Source: Phocoena phocoena | Taxonomy: Eukaryota > Chordata > Mammalia > Artiodactyla > Phocoenidae | Length of the DNA stretch: 64,000 bases | Direction of reading: 5' to 3' | NCBI RefSeq assembly: GCF_963924675.1 | Contig: NC_089240.1 | Span: 116,193,680 to 116,257,679 of the forward strand | Part shown: in pieces, positions 1 to 11,539 of the stretch | Position numbering within the stretch: the first letter of the stretch is position 1 | Layout of the letters: every line of letters begins with the position of its first letter | Translations under genes and position numbers: made by a program | Notes under the pieces: model-generated | Databases searched by the model: none | What the model saw: only the letters and a program-made list of their open reading frames with translations | What the model was told of the DNA's origin: nothing

Positions 1-2807
1 ATAAAAATCAGATCAGAAATAAATGAAAAAGAAATGAAGGAAACAATAGCAAAGATCAATAAAACTAAAAGCTGGTTCTTTGAGAAGATAAACAAAATTG
101 ATAAACCATTAGCCAGACTCATCAAGAAAAAAAGGGAGACGACTCAAATAAGTAGAATTGGAAATGAATAAGGAGAAGTAACAACTGAAACTGCAGAAAT
201 ACAAAAGATCATGAGAGATTACTAAAAGCAACTCTATGCCACTAAAATGGACAACCTGGAAGAAATGAACAAACTCTTAGAAATGCACAGCCTGCCAAGA
301 CTGAATCAGGAAGAAATAGAAAATATGAACAGACCAATCACAAGCACTGAAATTGAAACTGTGATTAAAAATCTTCCAACAAACAAAAGCCCAGGACCAG
401 ATGGCTTCACAGGCGAATTCTATCAAACATTTAGAGAAGAGCTAACACCTATCCTTCTGAGACCATCCCAAAATATAGCAGAGGGAGGAACACTCCCAAA
501 TTCATTCTACGAGGCCACCATCACCCTGATACCAAAACCAGACAAGGATGTCACAAAGAAAGAAAACTCAGGCCAATATCAATGATGAACATAGATGCAA
601 AAATCCTCAACAAAATACTAGCAGACAGAATCCAACAGCACATTAAAAGGATCATAAACCATGATCAAGTGGAGTTTATCCCAGGAATGCAAGGATTATT
701 CAATATACACAAATCAATCAACGTGATACACCATATTAACAAATTGAAGGAGAAAAACCATATGATCATCTCAATAGATGCAGAGAAAGCTTTTGACAAA
801 ATTCAACACCCATTTATGATAAAAACCCTGCAGAAAGTAGGCATAGAGGGAACTTTCCTCAACATAATAAAGGCCATATATGACAAACCCACAGCCAACA
901 TTGTCCTCAATGGTAAAAAACTGAAAGCATTTCCACTAAGATCAGGAACAAGACAAGGTTGCCCACTCTCACCACTCTTATTCAACATAGTTTTGGAGGT
1001 TTTAGCCACAGCAATCAGAGAAGAAAAAGGAATAAAAGGAATACAAATCGGAAAAGAAGAAGTAAAGCTGTCACTGTTTGCAGATGACATGATACTGTAC
1101 ATAGAGAATCCTAAAGATGCTGCCAGAAAACTACTAGAGCTAATTAATGAATTTGGTAAAATAGCAGGATACAAAATTAATGCACAGAAATCTCTGGCAT
1201 TCCTATACACTAATGATGAAAAATCTGAAAGTGAAATCAAGAAAACACTCCCATTTACCATTGCAACAAAAAGAATAAAATATCTAGGAATAAACCTACC
1301 TAAGGAGTCAAAAGACCTGTATGCAGAAAATTATAAGACACTGATGAAAGAAATTAAAGATGATACAAATAGATGGAGAGATATACCATGTTCTTGGATT
1401 GGAAGAATGAACATTGTGAAAATGACTCTACTACCCAAAGCAATCTACAGATTCAATGCAATCCCTATCAAACTACCACTGGCATTTTTCATAGTACTAG
1501 AACAAAAAATTTCGCAATTTGTATGGTAACACAAAAGACCCCGAATAGCCAAAGCAATCTTGAGAACGAAAAACGGAGCTGGAGGAATCAGGCTCCCTGA
1601 CTTCAGACTATACTACAAAGCTACAGTAATCAAGACAGTATGGTACTGGCACAAAATCAGGAAGATAGATCAATGGAACAGGTTAGAAAGCCCAGAGACA
1701 AACCCACACACATATGGTCACCTTATCTTTGATAAAGGAGGCAGGAATGTACAGTGGAGGAAGGACAGCCTCTTCAATAAGTGGTGCTGGGAAAACTGGA
1801 CAGGTACATGTAAAAGTATGAGATTAGATCACTCCCTAACAACATACACAAAAATAAGCTCAAAATGGATTAAAGACCTAAATGTAAGGCGAGAAAGTAT
1901 CAAACTCTTAGAGGAAAACATAGGCAGAACTCTTTGACATAAGTCACAGCAAGATCCTTTTTGACCCACCTCCTAGATAAATGGAAATAAAAACAAGAAC
2001 AAACAAATGGGACCTAATGAAACTTCAAAGCTTTTGCACAGCAAAGGAAACCATAAACCAGACCAAAAGACAACCCTCAGAATGGGAGATAATATTTGCA
2101 AATGAAGCAACTGACAAATGATTAACCTCCAAAATTTATAAGCAGCTCATGCAGCTCAATAACAAAAAAACCCAATCCAAAAATGGGCAGAAGACCTAAA
2201 TAGGCATTTCTCCAAAGAAGATATACTTTGTTGCCAGTCTTGGCAACAAACAAATGAAAGAATACTCAACATCATTAATCATTAGAGAAATGCAAATCAA
2301 AAGTATAATGAGATATCATCTCACACCAGTCAGAATTGCCATCATCAAAAAATCTAGAAACAATAAATGCTGGAGAGGGTGTGGAGAAATGGGAACACTC
2401 TTGCACTGCTGCCACTCTTGCACTGTGAATTGGTACAGCCACAATGGAGAACAGTATGGACGTTCCTTAAAAAACTACAAATAGAACTACCATATGACCC
2501 AGCAATCCCACTACTGGGCATATACCCTGAGAAAACCATAATTCAAAAAGTGTCATGTACCAAAATGTTCATTGCAGCTCTATTTACAATAGCCCGGAGA
2601 TGGAAACAACCTAAGTGTCCATCATCGGATGAATGGATAAAGAAGATGTGGCACATATATACAATGGAATATTACTCAGCCATAAAAAGTAATGAAATTG
2701 AGCTATTTGTAATGAGGTGGATAGACGTAGAGTCTGTCATACAGAGTGAAGTAAGTCAGAAAGAGAAAGACAAATACCGTATGCTAACACATATATATGG
2801 AATTTAA
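1..2807 (+). pseudogene. L1 ORF2 (reverse transcriptase part), broken
   Basis: L1 ORF2 encodes the endonuclease and reverse transcriptase that copy L1 RNA at a nicked chromosomal site. The endonuclease part is outside the window. The longest open stretch, 582-1529 (315 residues), carries the RT core, including the catalytic FADD box at 1077-1088, with both aspartates kept, followed by the thumb region. Further pieces in changing frames are 247-585, 1560-1937 and 2367-2807; the last holds the cysteine-rich C-terminal region and ends at the normal stop. The frame changes near 585, 1530 and 1940 and between 2250 and 2425, so no continuous protein can be made. Confidence 0.93.
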
Positions 2808-3175
2808 GAAAAAAAATCTCATGAAGAACCTAGGGGTAAGACAGGAATAAAGACACAGACCTACTAGATAATGGACTTTAGGATATGGGGAGGGGGAAGG
2901 GTAAGCTGTGACAAAGTGAGAGAGTGGCATGGACATATATACACTACCAAATGTAAAACAGATAGCTAGTGGGAAGCAGCCGCATAGCACAGGGAGATTG
3001 GCTCGGTGCTTTGTGACCACCTAGAGGGGTGGGATAGGGAGGGTGGGAGGGAGGGAGACGCAAGAGGGAAGAGATATGGGAACATATGTATATGTCTAAC
3101 TGATTCACTTTGTTATAAAGCAGAAACTAACACACCATTGTAAAGCAATTATACTCCAGTAAAGATGTAAAAAAA
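2808..3175 (+). other. L1 3' UTR with G-rich tract
   Basis: This is the non-coding tail of the L1 copy above. It contains a run of G-triplets at 3026-3055 (GGGG, GGG, GGG, GGG, GGG separated by one to three bases), which fits a G-quadruplex pattern on the transcribed strand. G-rich polypurine tracts in the 3' UTR are a known feature of mammalian L1s. The end has the usual A-rich run. Confidence 0.85.
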
Positions 3176-3200
3176 ATAAAAATATAATAATTTAATAAAT

Positions 3201-4515
3201 GGGAGTGAGATAAAAACCCAAGGTTTAGACGTGAGAGCACTAACACAGAAGGCCTCCCCCTCACGTAAACTGGACATAAGTGAAAATAAGTTTATTATTG
3301 CTTTCTGAAAAGTTTGCAGACTTCTCAGAAATATGGTACGGGAGAAAACACTTTGGGCTGAAAGACCAGGGTTCTACTCACAACTGTGCTGCTGACTAGC
3401 CTAGTGATATTGAATAAGGCTCATCCTCCCTCTGGGGCTTGGTTTCCCCACATGAAAAGGTGTGCCTTTTAGAGTTCTTTCAGGAGTCAAATGGCAGAGA
3501 TTGTGGAGTTGTGATTTGGAGAAGGGTTGTGAAGCTAGCAGTACTCTGAGCTTCCTATCCCTGCTTTAATCAAGGCACCACTTTTTGTATATCTTTTCGT
3601 TAGTGGGGTTCCAAGAAATATTTCATGTTAACAAAGATTTATATTGCTATAAAAGTTTGAAAATCATTTGATTAGATGATGTCTACTGTTCTTTTCAGCT
3701 CTGAGTCCTGCCGGTCTGTGATATTTGTGAATCCAGCTGTTGACTGCCCAGCCCTTGAGGCTACAAAAGGGAGGTAAGATTCTAGAATATTTGCTTTCAC
3801 TTCTAACTCCATTTGTTTTCATTCTTCTGCTCTTGAAAACCCACTTTAAATAAACTGGCCTTGCCACTGTTTATTTCATAAAAAGCACATCCTAAACCAT
3901 TATTGTTTGATTATTTCTTTCTGGAGAGAAAACACCACCTTTGTTTCTCCTTAAGAATAATCACATGGTTTCGGATAAGCTATATGTTTTTTAATTAGAG
4001 ATGGGGAAAAAAATCCAACCATTGCTGAAATTCTTTGGGGAGCGGCAACAACCTTTCCAGACAGTAAGCCCTGGAGTGAGAGAATAGACTCTGATATATT
4101 GACTCACCAACAGAGTGACCAATTCAAGGTCCCCTTGATCATTCATTCCTATATGAATCCCAGGTATGCCTCTGAGATTTCCTTCATATTTTACTGTAGA
4201 GCAAGCCAGAACAGAGAGACATTCATTTGGTATTATTATCAGCAGCCAAACTTGATCAGAAAAATATGGGTCTGGAGTGTATGTTTGTTCAACAACCTCC
4301 AAGTTTTTCTAGCCATTCCAGACCCAGAGGGCTCCAAGGTCTATATTCAATGGCCAGGTTATCTTTCCCACAAATCCTAAACTGCTCCTCTCTTGGCTAA
4401 GAGAATCAGTTAGAAGTTCTGGTGCTTTTCCATCAAGTCTGAGTGCAAAATTATTTTAAGGCAACCTCTTTTGAAAGCCCGGATTTTGGTGCCTCTTTTC
4501 CCAATCTTAAAGAAA

Positions 4516-4518
<3 letters not shown>
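3201..4518. other. Mostly unannotated intergenic DNA
   Basis: Apart from the MIR at 3340-3490 I recognise nothing certain here. A 94-codon frame at 4099-4380 has weak immunoglobulin-kappa-like spacing and is discussed under findings. It has no ATG, leader exon or recombination signal that I can see. Confidence 0.5.
3340..3490 (+). repeat. MIR SINE fragment
   Basis: The stretch keeps the MIR core order: the 'ctgaaagaccagggttctac' head, a gap, then the 'ggcttggtttccccacat' segment that corresponds to the usual 'cctcagtttcctcatctg' block. It is very diverged, as expected for an ancient mammalian SINE. Confidence 0.6.

Positions 4519-4560
<42 letters not shown>
4519..4560. repeat. (TA)n microsatellite, about 21 units
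   Basis: An uninterrupted run of TA dinucleotides. Perfect dinucleotide runs of this length are usually length-polymorphic. Confidence 0.98.
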
Positions 4561-4562
<2 letters not shown>

Positions 4563-4694
4563 CATCAATATAAACTTGTATTTACTGCTTTAGGTAGTCC
4601 TTTAAATCAAATAGGAGGAAAACAGTTAAAATCAAAAATATATTTTTTATAATTATTGATGTAGAAAACTTTACCAGTTCTCTTTATTTCTTTA

Positions 4695-4830
4695 TGTGGA
4701 TTCAAATTATTGTCTAGTGAAGGATAAGTTTGCTGGGTATAGAACTCTTGGTAGATGGTCATTTCTTTCAGCACTTTGAACATATCATCCCACTGCTATC
4801 TGGCCTCCATAGTTTCTAATGAGGAGTTAT
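4695..4830 (-). repeat. Old L1/HAL1-like ORF1 fragment
   Basis: Read on the minus strand the sequence matches the C-terminal part of L1 ORF1: the 'gccagatagcagtgggatga' stretch, then a segment ending in the 'tacccagcaaacttatcctt' region. It is a short orphan piece next to a separate L1 3' fragment. Confidence 0.65.
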
Positions 4831-4837
4831 CTGTTTA

Positions 4838-5060
4838 ATTTTTAAAATTATCTTATTGAAGTATAGTTATTGTACAATATTATATGTTACAGGTGTACAA
4901 TATAGAGATTCACAATTTTTAAAGGTTATACTCCACTTATAGTTATAAAATATTGGCTATATTCCCTGTGTTGTACAATATATCCTTGTAGCTTATTTTA
5001 TACATAATAGTTTGTACTTCTTAATCCCCTACCCCTATATTTCCCCTCCCCCTTGCCCAA
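4838..5060 (-). repeat. L1 3' UTR fragment
   Basis: The reverse complement is an L1 3' end of the older artiodactyl type, with the 'tattgtacaacacagggaat' block and 'ttgtacacctgtaacatata' near the tail. It is nearly the same family segment as 50850-51110. Confidence 0.8.
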
Positions 5061-5164
5061 GGTCAAACAGCTCAAAATAGCTGAGCTAGAATTCAAACAC
5101 AGTTTGGTCTGATTCTTAACCGTATGCATATCTCTCTAATGTAATGGCATATTTCTTTGCCTGT

Positions 5165-5320
5165 CTTTATCACTGTAAAGTAGCCTGTGTGCTCCCAGAA
5201 AGCAAGAGCCATATCTTACTTATTTCTGCATTTTCAACACTGAGCACAATCCCTAGTACATGGTAGGCTCTCATAATGCATGTTGACTGACTAAATAAAT
5301 GAATAAATGTTTGCAGCAGA
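5165..5320 (+). repeat. L2 LINE 3' end
   Basis: It shows the typical L2 ending: a 'gcaagagccatatcttactt' analogue of 'gggcagggactttgtct', then 'agtacatggtaggctctcat', then a 'gaataaatg'-type tail. Confidence 0.75.
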
Positions 5321-6170
5321 CAGAGGCTTGGCTTGGGGCAGATGTAGGTACTGGATTGAGGCAGATTACAGAGGACCAGCCTATGTGGCGGAACACCAAA
5401 GAAGTCTAGTCAGGAGATACTTCATCCAAGATAAATAAATTCTGAAATCCAACCCAGATCACAAAACTTGCTTTAGTAGTAGACATGCATTCAGAATTTT
5501 ACCTCAGCACTTCAGAGGTGAAAGAAAACGTGTAGTTCTTCAATCATTTGAGGAAGATACATTTCATATTTCAAATCTGTCAGAGGGTTTATGTGCTTTA
5601 AGAGATATGTGACCTCAAAGCTAATCCTTATCCTCTTGGCTTAGAATTTCATGTCAAGCTAAATTTGAAATGCCTTAATATAATTCTGTGGAGGCCAGAA
5701 ACCCTGAAAAACATTCTGTTTCTTACGGCTTAAATGTTGAAGGTATTATCCTTCTAACATGAAGTTTGGGATAAATTTAAGGTCTATGAAAGCATAGGAT
5801 TAAGAGGCTGGGGACAGCACAAATGGCTTGGCATTCATAAGCAGAAGGGTACATTGGCCTCTGCCCCTGAGTAAATGGTATGTGTTTTTACCTTTCTGAA
5901 TATGTCAGACATGGTGAGACTTGAGCCATGTAATTGCTGCAAGTTGGAAATACCTTGGGTACTTTGCATGTTGCTTCCAGTGACATGTGCCTGTATCTTT
6001 GGGTTCAGAGATTTAAGAGACTAAGGGCGATCTGCCTCAGTGAAGAAGGCAGACATGAGAGGATTTGGCCAAATTGCACTGTCCGAACCTGGCAGCACAA
6101 TATGTCCACACGTACTTGCATTCTACCAAACTTTCTTGATCCTAACTCTGGGAATCACAATATATTTCAC
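5321..6170. other. Unannotated intergenic DNA
   Basis: I see no recognisable repeat, exon or RNA gene. The 90-residue frame at 5934-6206 has no family features. Confidence 0.5.
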
Positions 6171-6350
6171 AGAGTCATAGCATGTCAGAGCTGGAAAGGG
6201 CCTTAGGGCTATCTAAACCCATCATAGCAGGATGGAGAAACTGAGACCCAGAAAGGGGAAATGATTTATCCAAGGTCTCAGAAATAGTACATGCTAGGAC
6301 TAGAGCCCTGGTATCTGACACTTCAATCTGTTGTTCTTTCTACTACCCCA
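6170..6350 (-). repeat. MIR-like SINE, antisense
   Basis: It contains 'gatggagaaactgagaccca', the reverse complement of the MIR 'cctcagtttcctc' block, followed by 'ccaaggtctcagaaatagta' and 'ctaggactagagccctggta'. The 5' flank ('agctggaaagggccttaggg') belongs to the same commonly seen extended unit. Confidence 0.65.
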
Positions 6351-6939
6351 GAGTATCTCCTTGGAGAAAGAGCAAATCAAAGAAAATGTATCTCCTACCT
6401 TAGTGAGTGGCACCACAACTTATGGCATTCCTATCTTTCATTGAATCTTCCTGGCTAAATAACATCTGAAAATGTTCCCACACTCTGCTTCTCTGGTCCT
6501 GCCCTAGAGCTTCTTTGTGCTACAAAAGAAAATCTTGCTACACATTCATAGCCCTCAACCTCAGCTGGGTCGTTGACACTTGTTGGCCTTCATTTTTGCT
6601 TGTCATTTCTTTCAGTGATTCTCCCCAAAATTTCCTAATGCCTTTAAGTCGCTTACTCAACCATCAGCAGCAGATGTTGTTGCACTATCTCACCAGTAGA
6701 ATTAAAGTCGTCAGACATGAGTTTACCCAGCTTCTTACTCTTCCACTTACACTATATTTCACCTACACCCAATTTTTCTCCTTTCCTCCATTTTCAGTGG
6801 AAGATGTATTCTTTCTCACATTCAAGACTATTTCCTTACCCTGGCTTTTGGTCCCAGCTTCATCTCCTCTTCTGAGACCAATTAGCCACTCTTTATTCTA
6901 TGTCTTCATGTTCCCTTTCTCTCTACTAATTTCCCCACT

Positions 6940-6990
6940 GTCTGCCTGTTTGTCTATCTGTCATCTATCTATGCATCTGTCTATCTCTTT
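6940..6990. repeat. Imperfect (CTAT/CTGT)n tetranucleotide tract
   Basis: Alternating tcta, tctg and catc units make a degenerate tetranucleotide repeat in pyrimidine-rich surroundings. Confidence 0.8.
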
Positions 6991-7059
6991 GTGTACACAT
7001 GTATGCACATATATTTAAACAATTCTCTTTGCAAAACAAAAATTCCCATGAATTAACAG

Positions 7060-8795
7060 CCCCCATAATAATCACCCTATTTTCCCCTTTCCTTTTCAAA
7101 CCATGCTTCTTGAAACAGTATTCTATGCTTGCTTTCTCCACTTCCTTACTTGCCATGCAAGCCTCATTGCAATGTAATTCGGCTTCTGATCTTACCACTT
7201 CACTGAAAGGATTCTTACCAAGGTGGCCCGTGATCTCCAAGTTTAAAAATACAAGATACCTCTCTATTTTTAACTTATTGAATCTCTACTACATTTGAAA
7301 TTGATTTCTACTCGCACTTGGTTTTAAAACATTCTATTTCCTGGGTTTCCATAATACTAGTTTTGTTTTTTTTCTCTGTCTCTCTGGCCACTCATTTTTA
7401 GTCTTCTTCATCAGTTCCTTCTCTCCTTCTTTTCCATTAAACATTGATGTGATTCAAGCATCCCTCCTTGGCCCAATGTTTTTCTGTCTTTACATGCTTT
7501 TACATAATCATATCCCATGGTTTCAATGACAACTTGGATGGCCAGTGACACCTAAAATAGGATATTCTGTGGACTTCCCTGGTGGCGCAGTGGTTAGGAA
7601 TCCCCCTGCCAATGCAGGGGACATGGGTTCAAGCCGGGAAGATCCCACATGCCACGGAGCAACTAAGCCCGTGCACCACAACTACTGAGCCTACTCTTTA
7701 GAGACCGCGAGCCACAGCTACTGAAGTCTGCACGCCTAGAGCCCGTGCTCCACAACAAGAGAAGCCACCGCAATGAGAAGCCCGCGCACCGTGACGAAGA
7801 GTAGCCCCCGCTCGCCACAACTAGAGAAAGCCTGCACACAGCAACAAAGACCTAAAGCAGCCAAAAATAAATAAATAAATTTAAAATAGGATTCTGCTCA
7901 GACCCCTCTCCTGAGCTCCAGATCCAAATTTCTAACTGCCTGTTGCATGTCTCCAGTATCTTTGTCTAAATGTGACCCTCACTGAACTTATTATCTACCA
8001 TTATTCTCAGTATATTGCATCACCATCTACCCAGGCACCTAACAATGCAACCTGAAAGTGATCCTAGACTCCTTCATTTTCTTAACTGCCTACCTCTTCC
8101 CCATTCTTTGTCAGTCACTAAGTACTCTTGATTTTATGTATTAAACATTTTTCAAACCTTTTTCTTCTTCTTTATTCAAGCTCTTTTCTGTCCTAGTTCA
8201 AGCCTCCATCATCTTTTGTCTGTACTATTGCAACTGCCTCCAAACAGCTCTTCTTGTTTCTTATGGTCAGGATGATCTTTCTAAGACACAAATCTGACCA
8301 CTACACCCCTGTATTTAAACATTTCAATGGATACTCATTATCTAGAGAATAAAGGTTGATTCTTTTGCCATGGTTTACAAGGTTCTTCATAGTGTTGCCC
8401 CTATGTGACTCTTCAGCGTCATTTCCTATCATTTCTCACTCCCTCTGTATAGTCTACTACTATTAAACAACACATCACTCTATGTAAATACTGCGCTGAC
8501 TTAGACCTACTGTACTTTTCTTTCCCACCTTTTTTATCTAGAAAATTCCAACACACCCTCAGCAATAAGTTCTTCTAGAGGATGGGCTATATACTCCCCT
8601 TAAGAATTTCCATAATATCTATGTAGACTTTTAGTAAAACATGCCATATTATATTGAAATTATCAGTTCATGTGTCTGTCTTCTCTATTTGACAATAGGA
8701 TCCATGAGGGCTGGACTTGTGTATTATTAATCTTTGTATTTCTGTGTTTGGCATATAATAGGCACTCAATAAGTATCTGTAAACTATTTAATCAT
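7060..8795 (+). repeat. L2 LINE, long 3' copy, interrupted by a SINE
   Basis: The sequence follows the L2 pol-to-3'-end order: the 'ccatggtttcaatgacaact' segment, 'ctctcctgagctccagatcc', 'aagcctccatcatcttttgt', 'gatctttctaagacacaaat', 'ttacaaggttcttcatagtg', and a final 'aataggcactcaataagtat'. It is decayed past any reading frame. A CHR-1-like SINE splits it at 7570-7881. The 5' limit is uncertain. Confidence 0.8.
7570..7881 (+). mobile_element. CHR-1-like tRNA-derived SINE
   Basis: About 310 bp with a tRNA-like head. A box-A-like TGGCGCAGTGG lies at 7583-7593 and a box-B-like GGGTTCAAGCC at 7625-7635, both elements of the internal RNA polymerase III promoter. A longer body than in the other SINEs follows, with repeated 'ccgcgcacc'-type units, then an (ataa)n tail. 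Target duplication: TAAAATAGGATATTCTG at 7553-7569 against TAAAATAGGATTCTG at 7882-7896. Length and decay place it as older than the CHR-2-like copies. Confidence 0.9.
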
Positions 8796-8829
8796 ATTAC
8801 TCACTCAGGGTAGATCCCTGGATTCTACT

Positions 8830-9385
8830 TAGACAACTCCCTTTCATTCATCTTTCTACATCTAATCATTCACCAACTTCTAGAATATTTCTCCAACCTG
8901 TCCTTTCCCTTCTGTCACTACAACAACTGCCTTACTTCTGGACTTCATATTTTTCTGCCCATACTATTATAAAAATTTTCTTATAGGTCTTTTCCTCTCC
9001 AATTTATCCTCTACACTGCAGCCAGACTAACCTCTCTTACTTGCACATTTAACCGTGTCATTCATTTTCTTAATATTGTTTGATGCTTTCACTTTTCTCT
9101 TAGGGCAAATAACAAACACCTTAGTCTGCTTTTCATTGATAACCCCTCCTTTTATTTTTTTGATGCCTCAAAACTTTTTAAAGTTTCCTAGTCATATGAA
9201 TCTATGTCATGCCACTGTGGCTTTTTCTATGAAACTCCTTCTGCTTAAAATGCTTTCCCTCACCCTTGTCCCCTGAGAAAAATACCTATTCAGTTGAGAT
9301 ACTCAAGACTCTAGAATAGTGCCTGGCATGGAGCAGGTGCTCAATGATTATTGTCCAGTGAATGAATGTATGAATAAATATAGGT
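8830..9385 (+). repeat. L2 LINE 3' end, second copy
   Basis: It has 'cactgcagccagactaacct', 'atgaaactccttctgcttaa' and the 'gtgcctggcatggagcaggt' to 'gaatgaatgtatgaataaat' ending of L2. It sits directly downstream of the first L2, in the same orientation. Confidence 0.75.
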
Positions 9386-10139
9386 GATATTTCATCTTAG
9401 GTACGATACAAAGACAAGAGGAAAAAGAATTTGAGGGGATAATGAACATGGAGTCGGGAAGTCTGTGAGATCACAGGAAATAATTCCTCTGGTCTCAGAG
9501 AGTTTTGCAGAAGGAACAAAGATGAAGAGATAATTATGGAATTAGACAAGTGATCTATTTCATACACCAGTCATACAATGCTGGTAGATGAAAAGGAAGT
9601 AACTTTTATATTCTACTGTCATTTCCCCTTCCCCCCACACATATATCCCATTTCTTTCTTCCCCTGTGATAAGTACTCCTCAGATGGCTCAAGGAAAGGG
9701 ACTTACTATGAATTAGATCAATCAGCTTGCTTTTGTAACATTTGGTAAACAAGCTGCATGGAGAAAATAGAATGTTTAATACAGGAGGAGAGTAGGACCA
9801 GGGCCGTGTGTTGAATCTTGGCATGGGAACTGGGCCGTGAGCAAATCTCAGTGATCTTTGGATGAAGCAAGAGGGCATACAAAAGCACAGAATGGATTGG
9901 GTGGAGGAGGAGAAGGCTAAGAGTAGGATGAAAATGCATGAAAATAAATCATAAGTAGAGTTACGAATTGAGTCTAAGATGGTTTGAGCAAACAGGGGAA
10001 ATGAAAGGGCATCCAAAAACCAGAATTTGTACAAAACAGAGCATACAAGAAGAAGAAAGAGAAAAGGACTGAAAAGAGGCCTCCCAAATGGCCCTTTAGT
10101 CAGGACAGAAACCAGGTTACTGTTAAACCTGCTGCCTGG
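9386..10139. other. Unannotated intergenic DNA
   Basis: Overlapping antisense frames at 9606-10034 and 9718-9939 show no domain or repeat identity. I recognise nothing else here. Confidence 0.5.
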
Positions 10140-10635
10140 TGTATTAGTTTTCTATTGCTGCTTAATAAATTACCACAAACTTAGTGGTTCTTAAAACATA
10201 CAAATTCTTTTTCTTACAATTGGAGATGTCAGAAGTCCAAAATGAGTCTTGCTGGGTTAAAATCGAGGTGCTGACAGGGCTACATGCCTTCTGAAAATTC
10301 TAAGGGAGAATCCACTTTCTCGCCTTTCCAACTTCTAGAGACGGTCCACATTCCTTGGTTCATGGCCCTCTTCCTCCATTTTCAAAACCAGCAGCATGGG
10401 GCCAATTCTTCTCATACTGTCACCTTACTGGTTCTCTCTCTTCTCCCGCCCTCTTCTACTTCTAAGGACACATGTGGTTACGTTGAGCCATCTGGATAGT
10501 GCATCTCAGGGTCTACTGATTAGCGACCTAGGAACCTTCATTCTCCTTTGCCACGTAACCTAACATAATCACAGATTCCGGGGATTAGGACATGAGCATC
10601 TTTAGGGGGGAGGCTCATTATTCTACCTCCCACAC
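10140..10635 (-). repeat. MLT1-like LTR (ERVL-MaLR), solo
   Basis: The + strand reads 'gtattagttttctattgctg', then 'aaattaccacaaacttagtg', 'gtccaaaatgagtcttgctg', 'ccggggattaggacatgagc' and 'ggctcattattctacctccc'. This is the reverse complement of an MLT1-type mammalian LTR over nearly its whole length of about 500 bp. No internal retroviral sequence adjoins it, so it is a solo LTR left by recombination. Confidence 0.8.
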
Positions 10636-10639
10636 CTGG

Positions 10640-11535
10640 CCTACCCAATGCAACATGAAGACCTGAAGATCAGCCATAATCAGGGAGAGAAAAGTCAGAA
10701 GTTACCTTTCATTTCCCTGAAGGCTGCTCAGGCTGAGCAGAGGCTCAAAACATTCCTTGGGCCTGGCCCTGAGGCGTCTCTTAAGCACTAGGTAGCAGCA
10801 CTTGCTGGATGGAGTACCACGACCAGCAACTTATATGCTTGCTCTGGGAGTACAGATGGATGGATACCTGAGGTTCAGTCAGTCTCGGAGTTATATCCGC
10901 CCAGAGCCAGCGATCTGATAGATCCCCCTGAGACCCTCTCGCATCTTGGCAGGGGTTGGTAATGCCATCACCATCCCTTCAGACTCCAAGCTTTTATTTT
11001 TCTCCACTTTAAATGGGAAAAAAAAGCAGTGTCAAAAGAAAGCATCTGACCAAATGATCTGTGGAGTTACTATGGCTGCTCCTGCTGACTGCAATCACCC
11101 AGAGACAATTGAGCTGAGCTCAAGAGGAAGACAGCCTATGCAGAAAATCTTTTATCAGATTGATTTTTTCATTGAGTATATTGTATATTCTGCCACCCAT
11201 AATTTAACAGGGTCCAGTGTTCCCATCTTGATAGTCATCTTCATACTCATTACAAATATAATAGTCTTTTCCAAATCAGCACAGAAATAGAGGGTTGACA
11301 GGTTAAGTGAGGACAGAAACATGAAATTGCCTGACCCATATGAAGTCTTGGGTCAAAGGGACACCCCACTTGTTAGGTTTACTTTTAGTTTCAGCATTTC
11401 AAAATGCATTGACATATTAATTAGAACCTGAAATGCCAAATTATGCTCAGAAGCAGCACATTACAGGAACAGAGATGAAAGAAGATTCCTATAAGAGAAA
11501 TGACTTTTTTTTTTGCCTTTGAAAAGTAAACAAAA
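10640..11535. other. Unannotated intergenic DNA
   Basis: An open frame of 114 residues at 10946-11290 has one hydrophobic stretch near its C terminus but no recognisable family, Kozak context or splice structure. I treat it as chance. Confidence 0.45.
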
Positions 11536-11539
11536 CAGG

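Larger units (their letters stand above)
1..3200 (+). mobile_element. L1 LINE, 3' half, relatively young cetacean type
   Basis: The left edge starts inside ORF2, upstream of the reverse transcriptase, and the copy runs through the ORF2 stop at 2805-2807, a G-rich 3' UTR and an A-rich tail near 3170-3200. Its 5' end lies outside the window. The sequence is close to the two other long L1s here, so it is one of the younger repeats. It is inactive: ORF2 is broken by stops (for example at 169-171) and by frameshifts. Two of the lesions are small local rearrangements (2227-2250 and 2396-2425). Confidence 0.95.

Noticed and set aside
803..1261. 152-residue antisense open frame
   Set aside because: It is the complement of the L1 RT core. 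The same shadow appears at 30696-31154 opposite the other L1.
6515..7018. 167-residue serine/leucine-rich frame
   Set aside because: It lies in pyrimidine-rich DNA next to L2 and ends in a tetranucleotide repeat. No domain is visible.
7570..7640. tRNA-like sequence with A and B boxes
   Set aside because: It is the head of a SINE and does not fold as a complete tRNA with all arms. The same holds for the heads at 38395 and 49656.
10946..11290. 114-residue open frame as a small gene
   Set aside because: No homologous family, no clear start context and no splice structure. Its length is within chance for 64 kb of AT-rich DNA.
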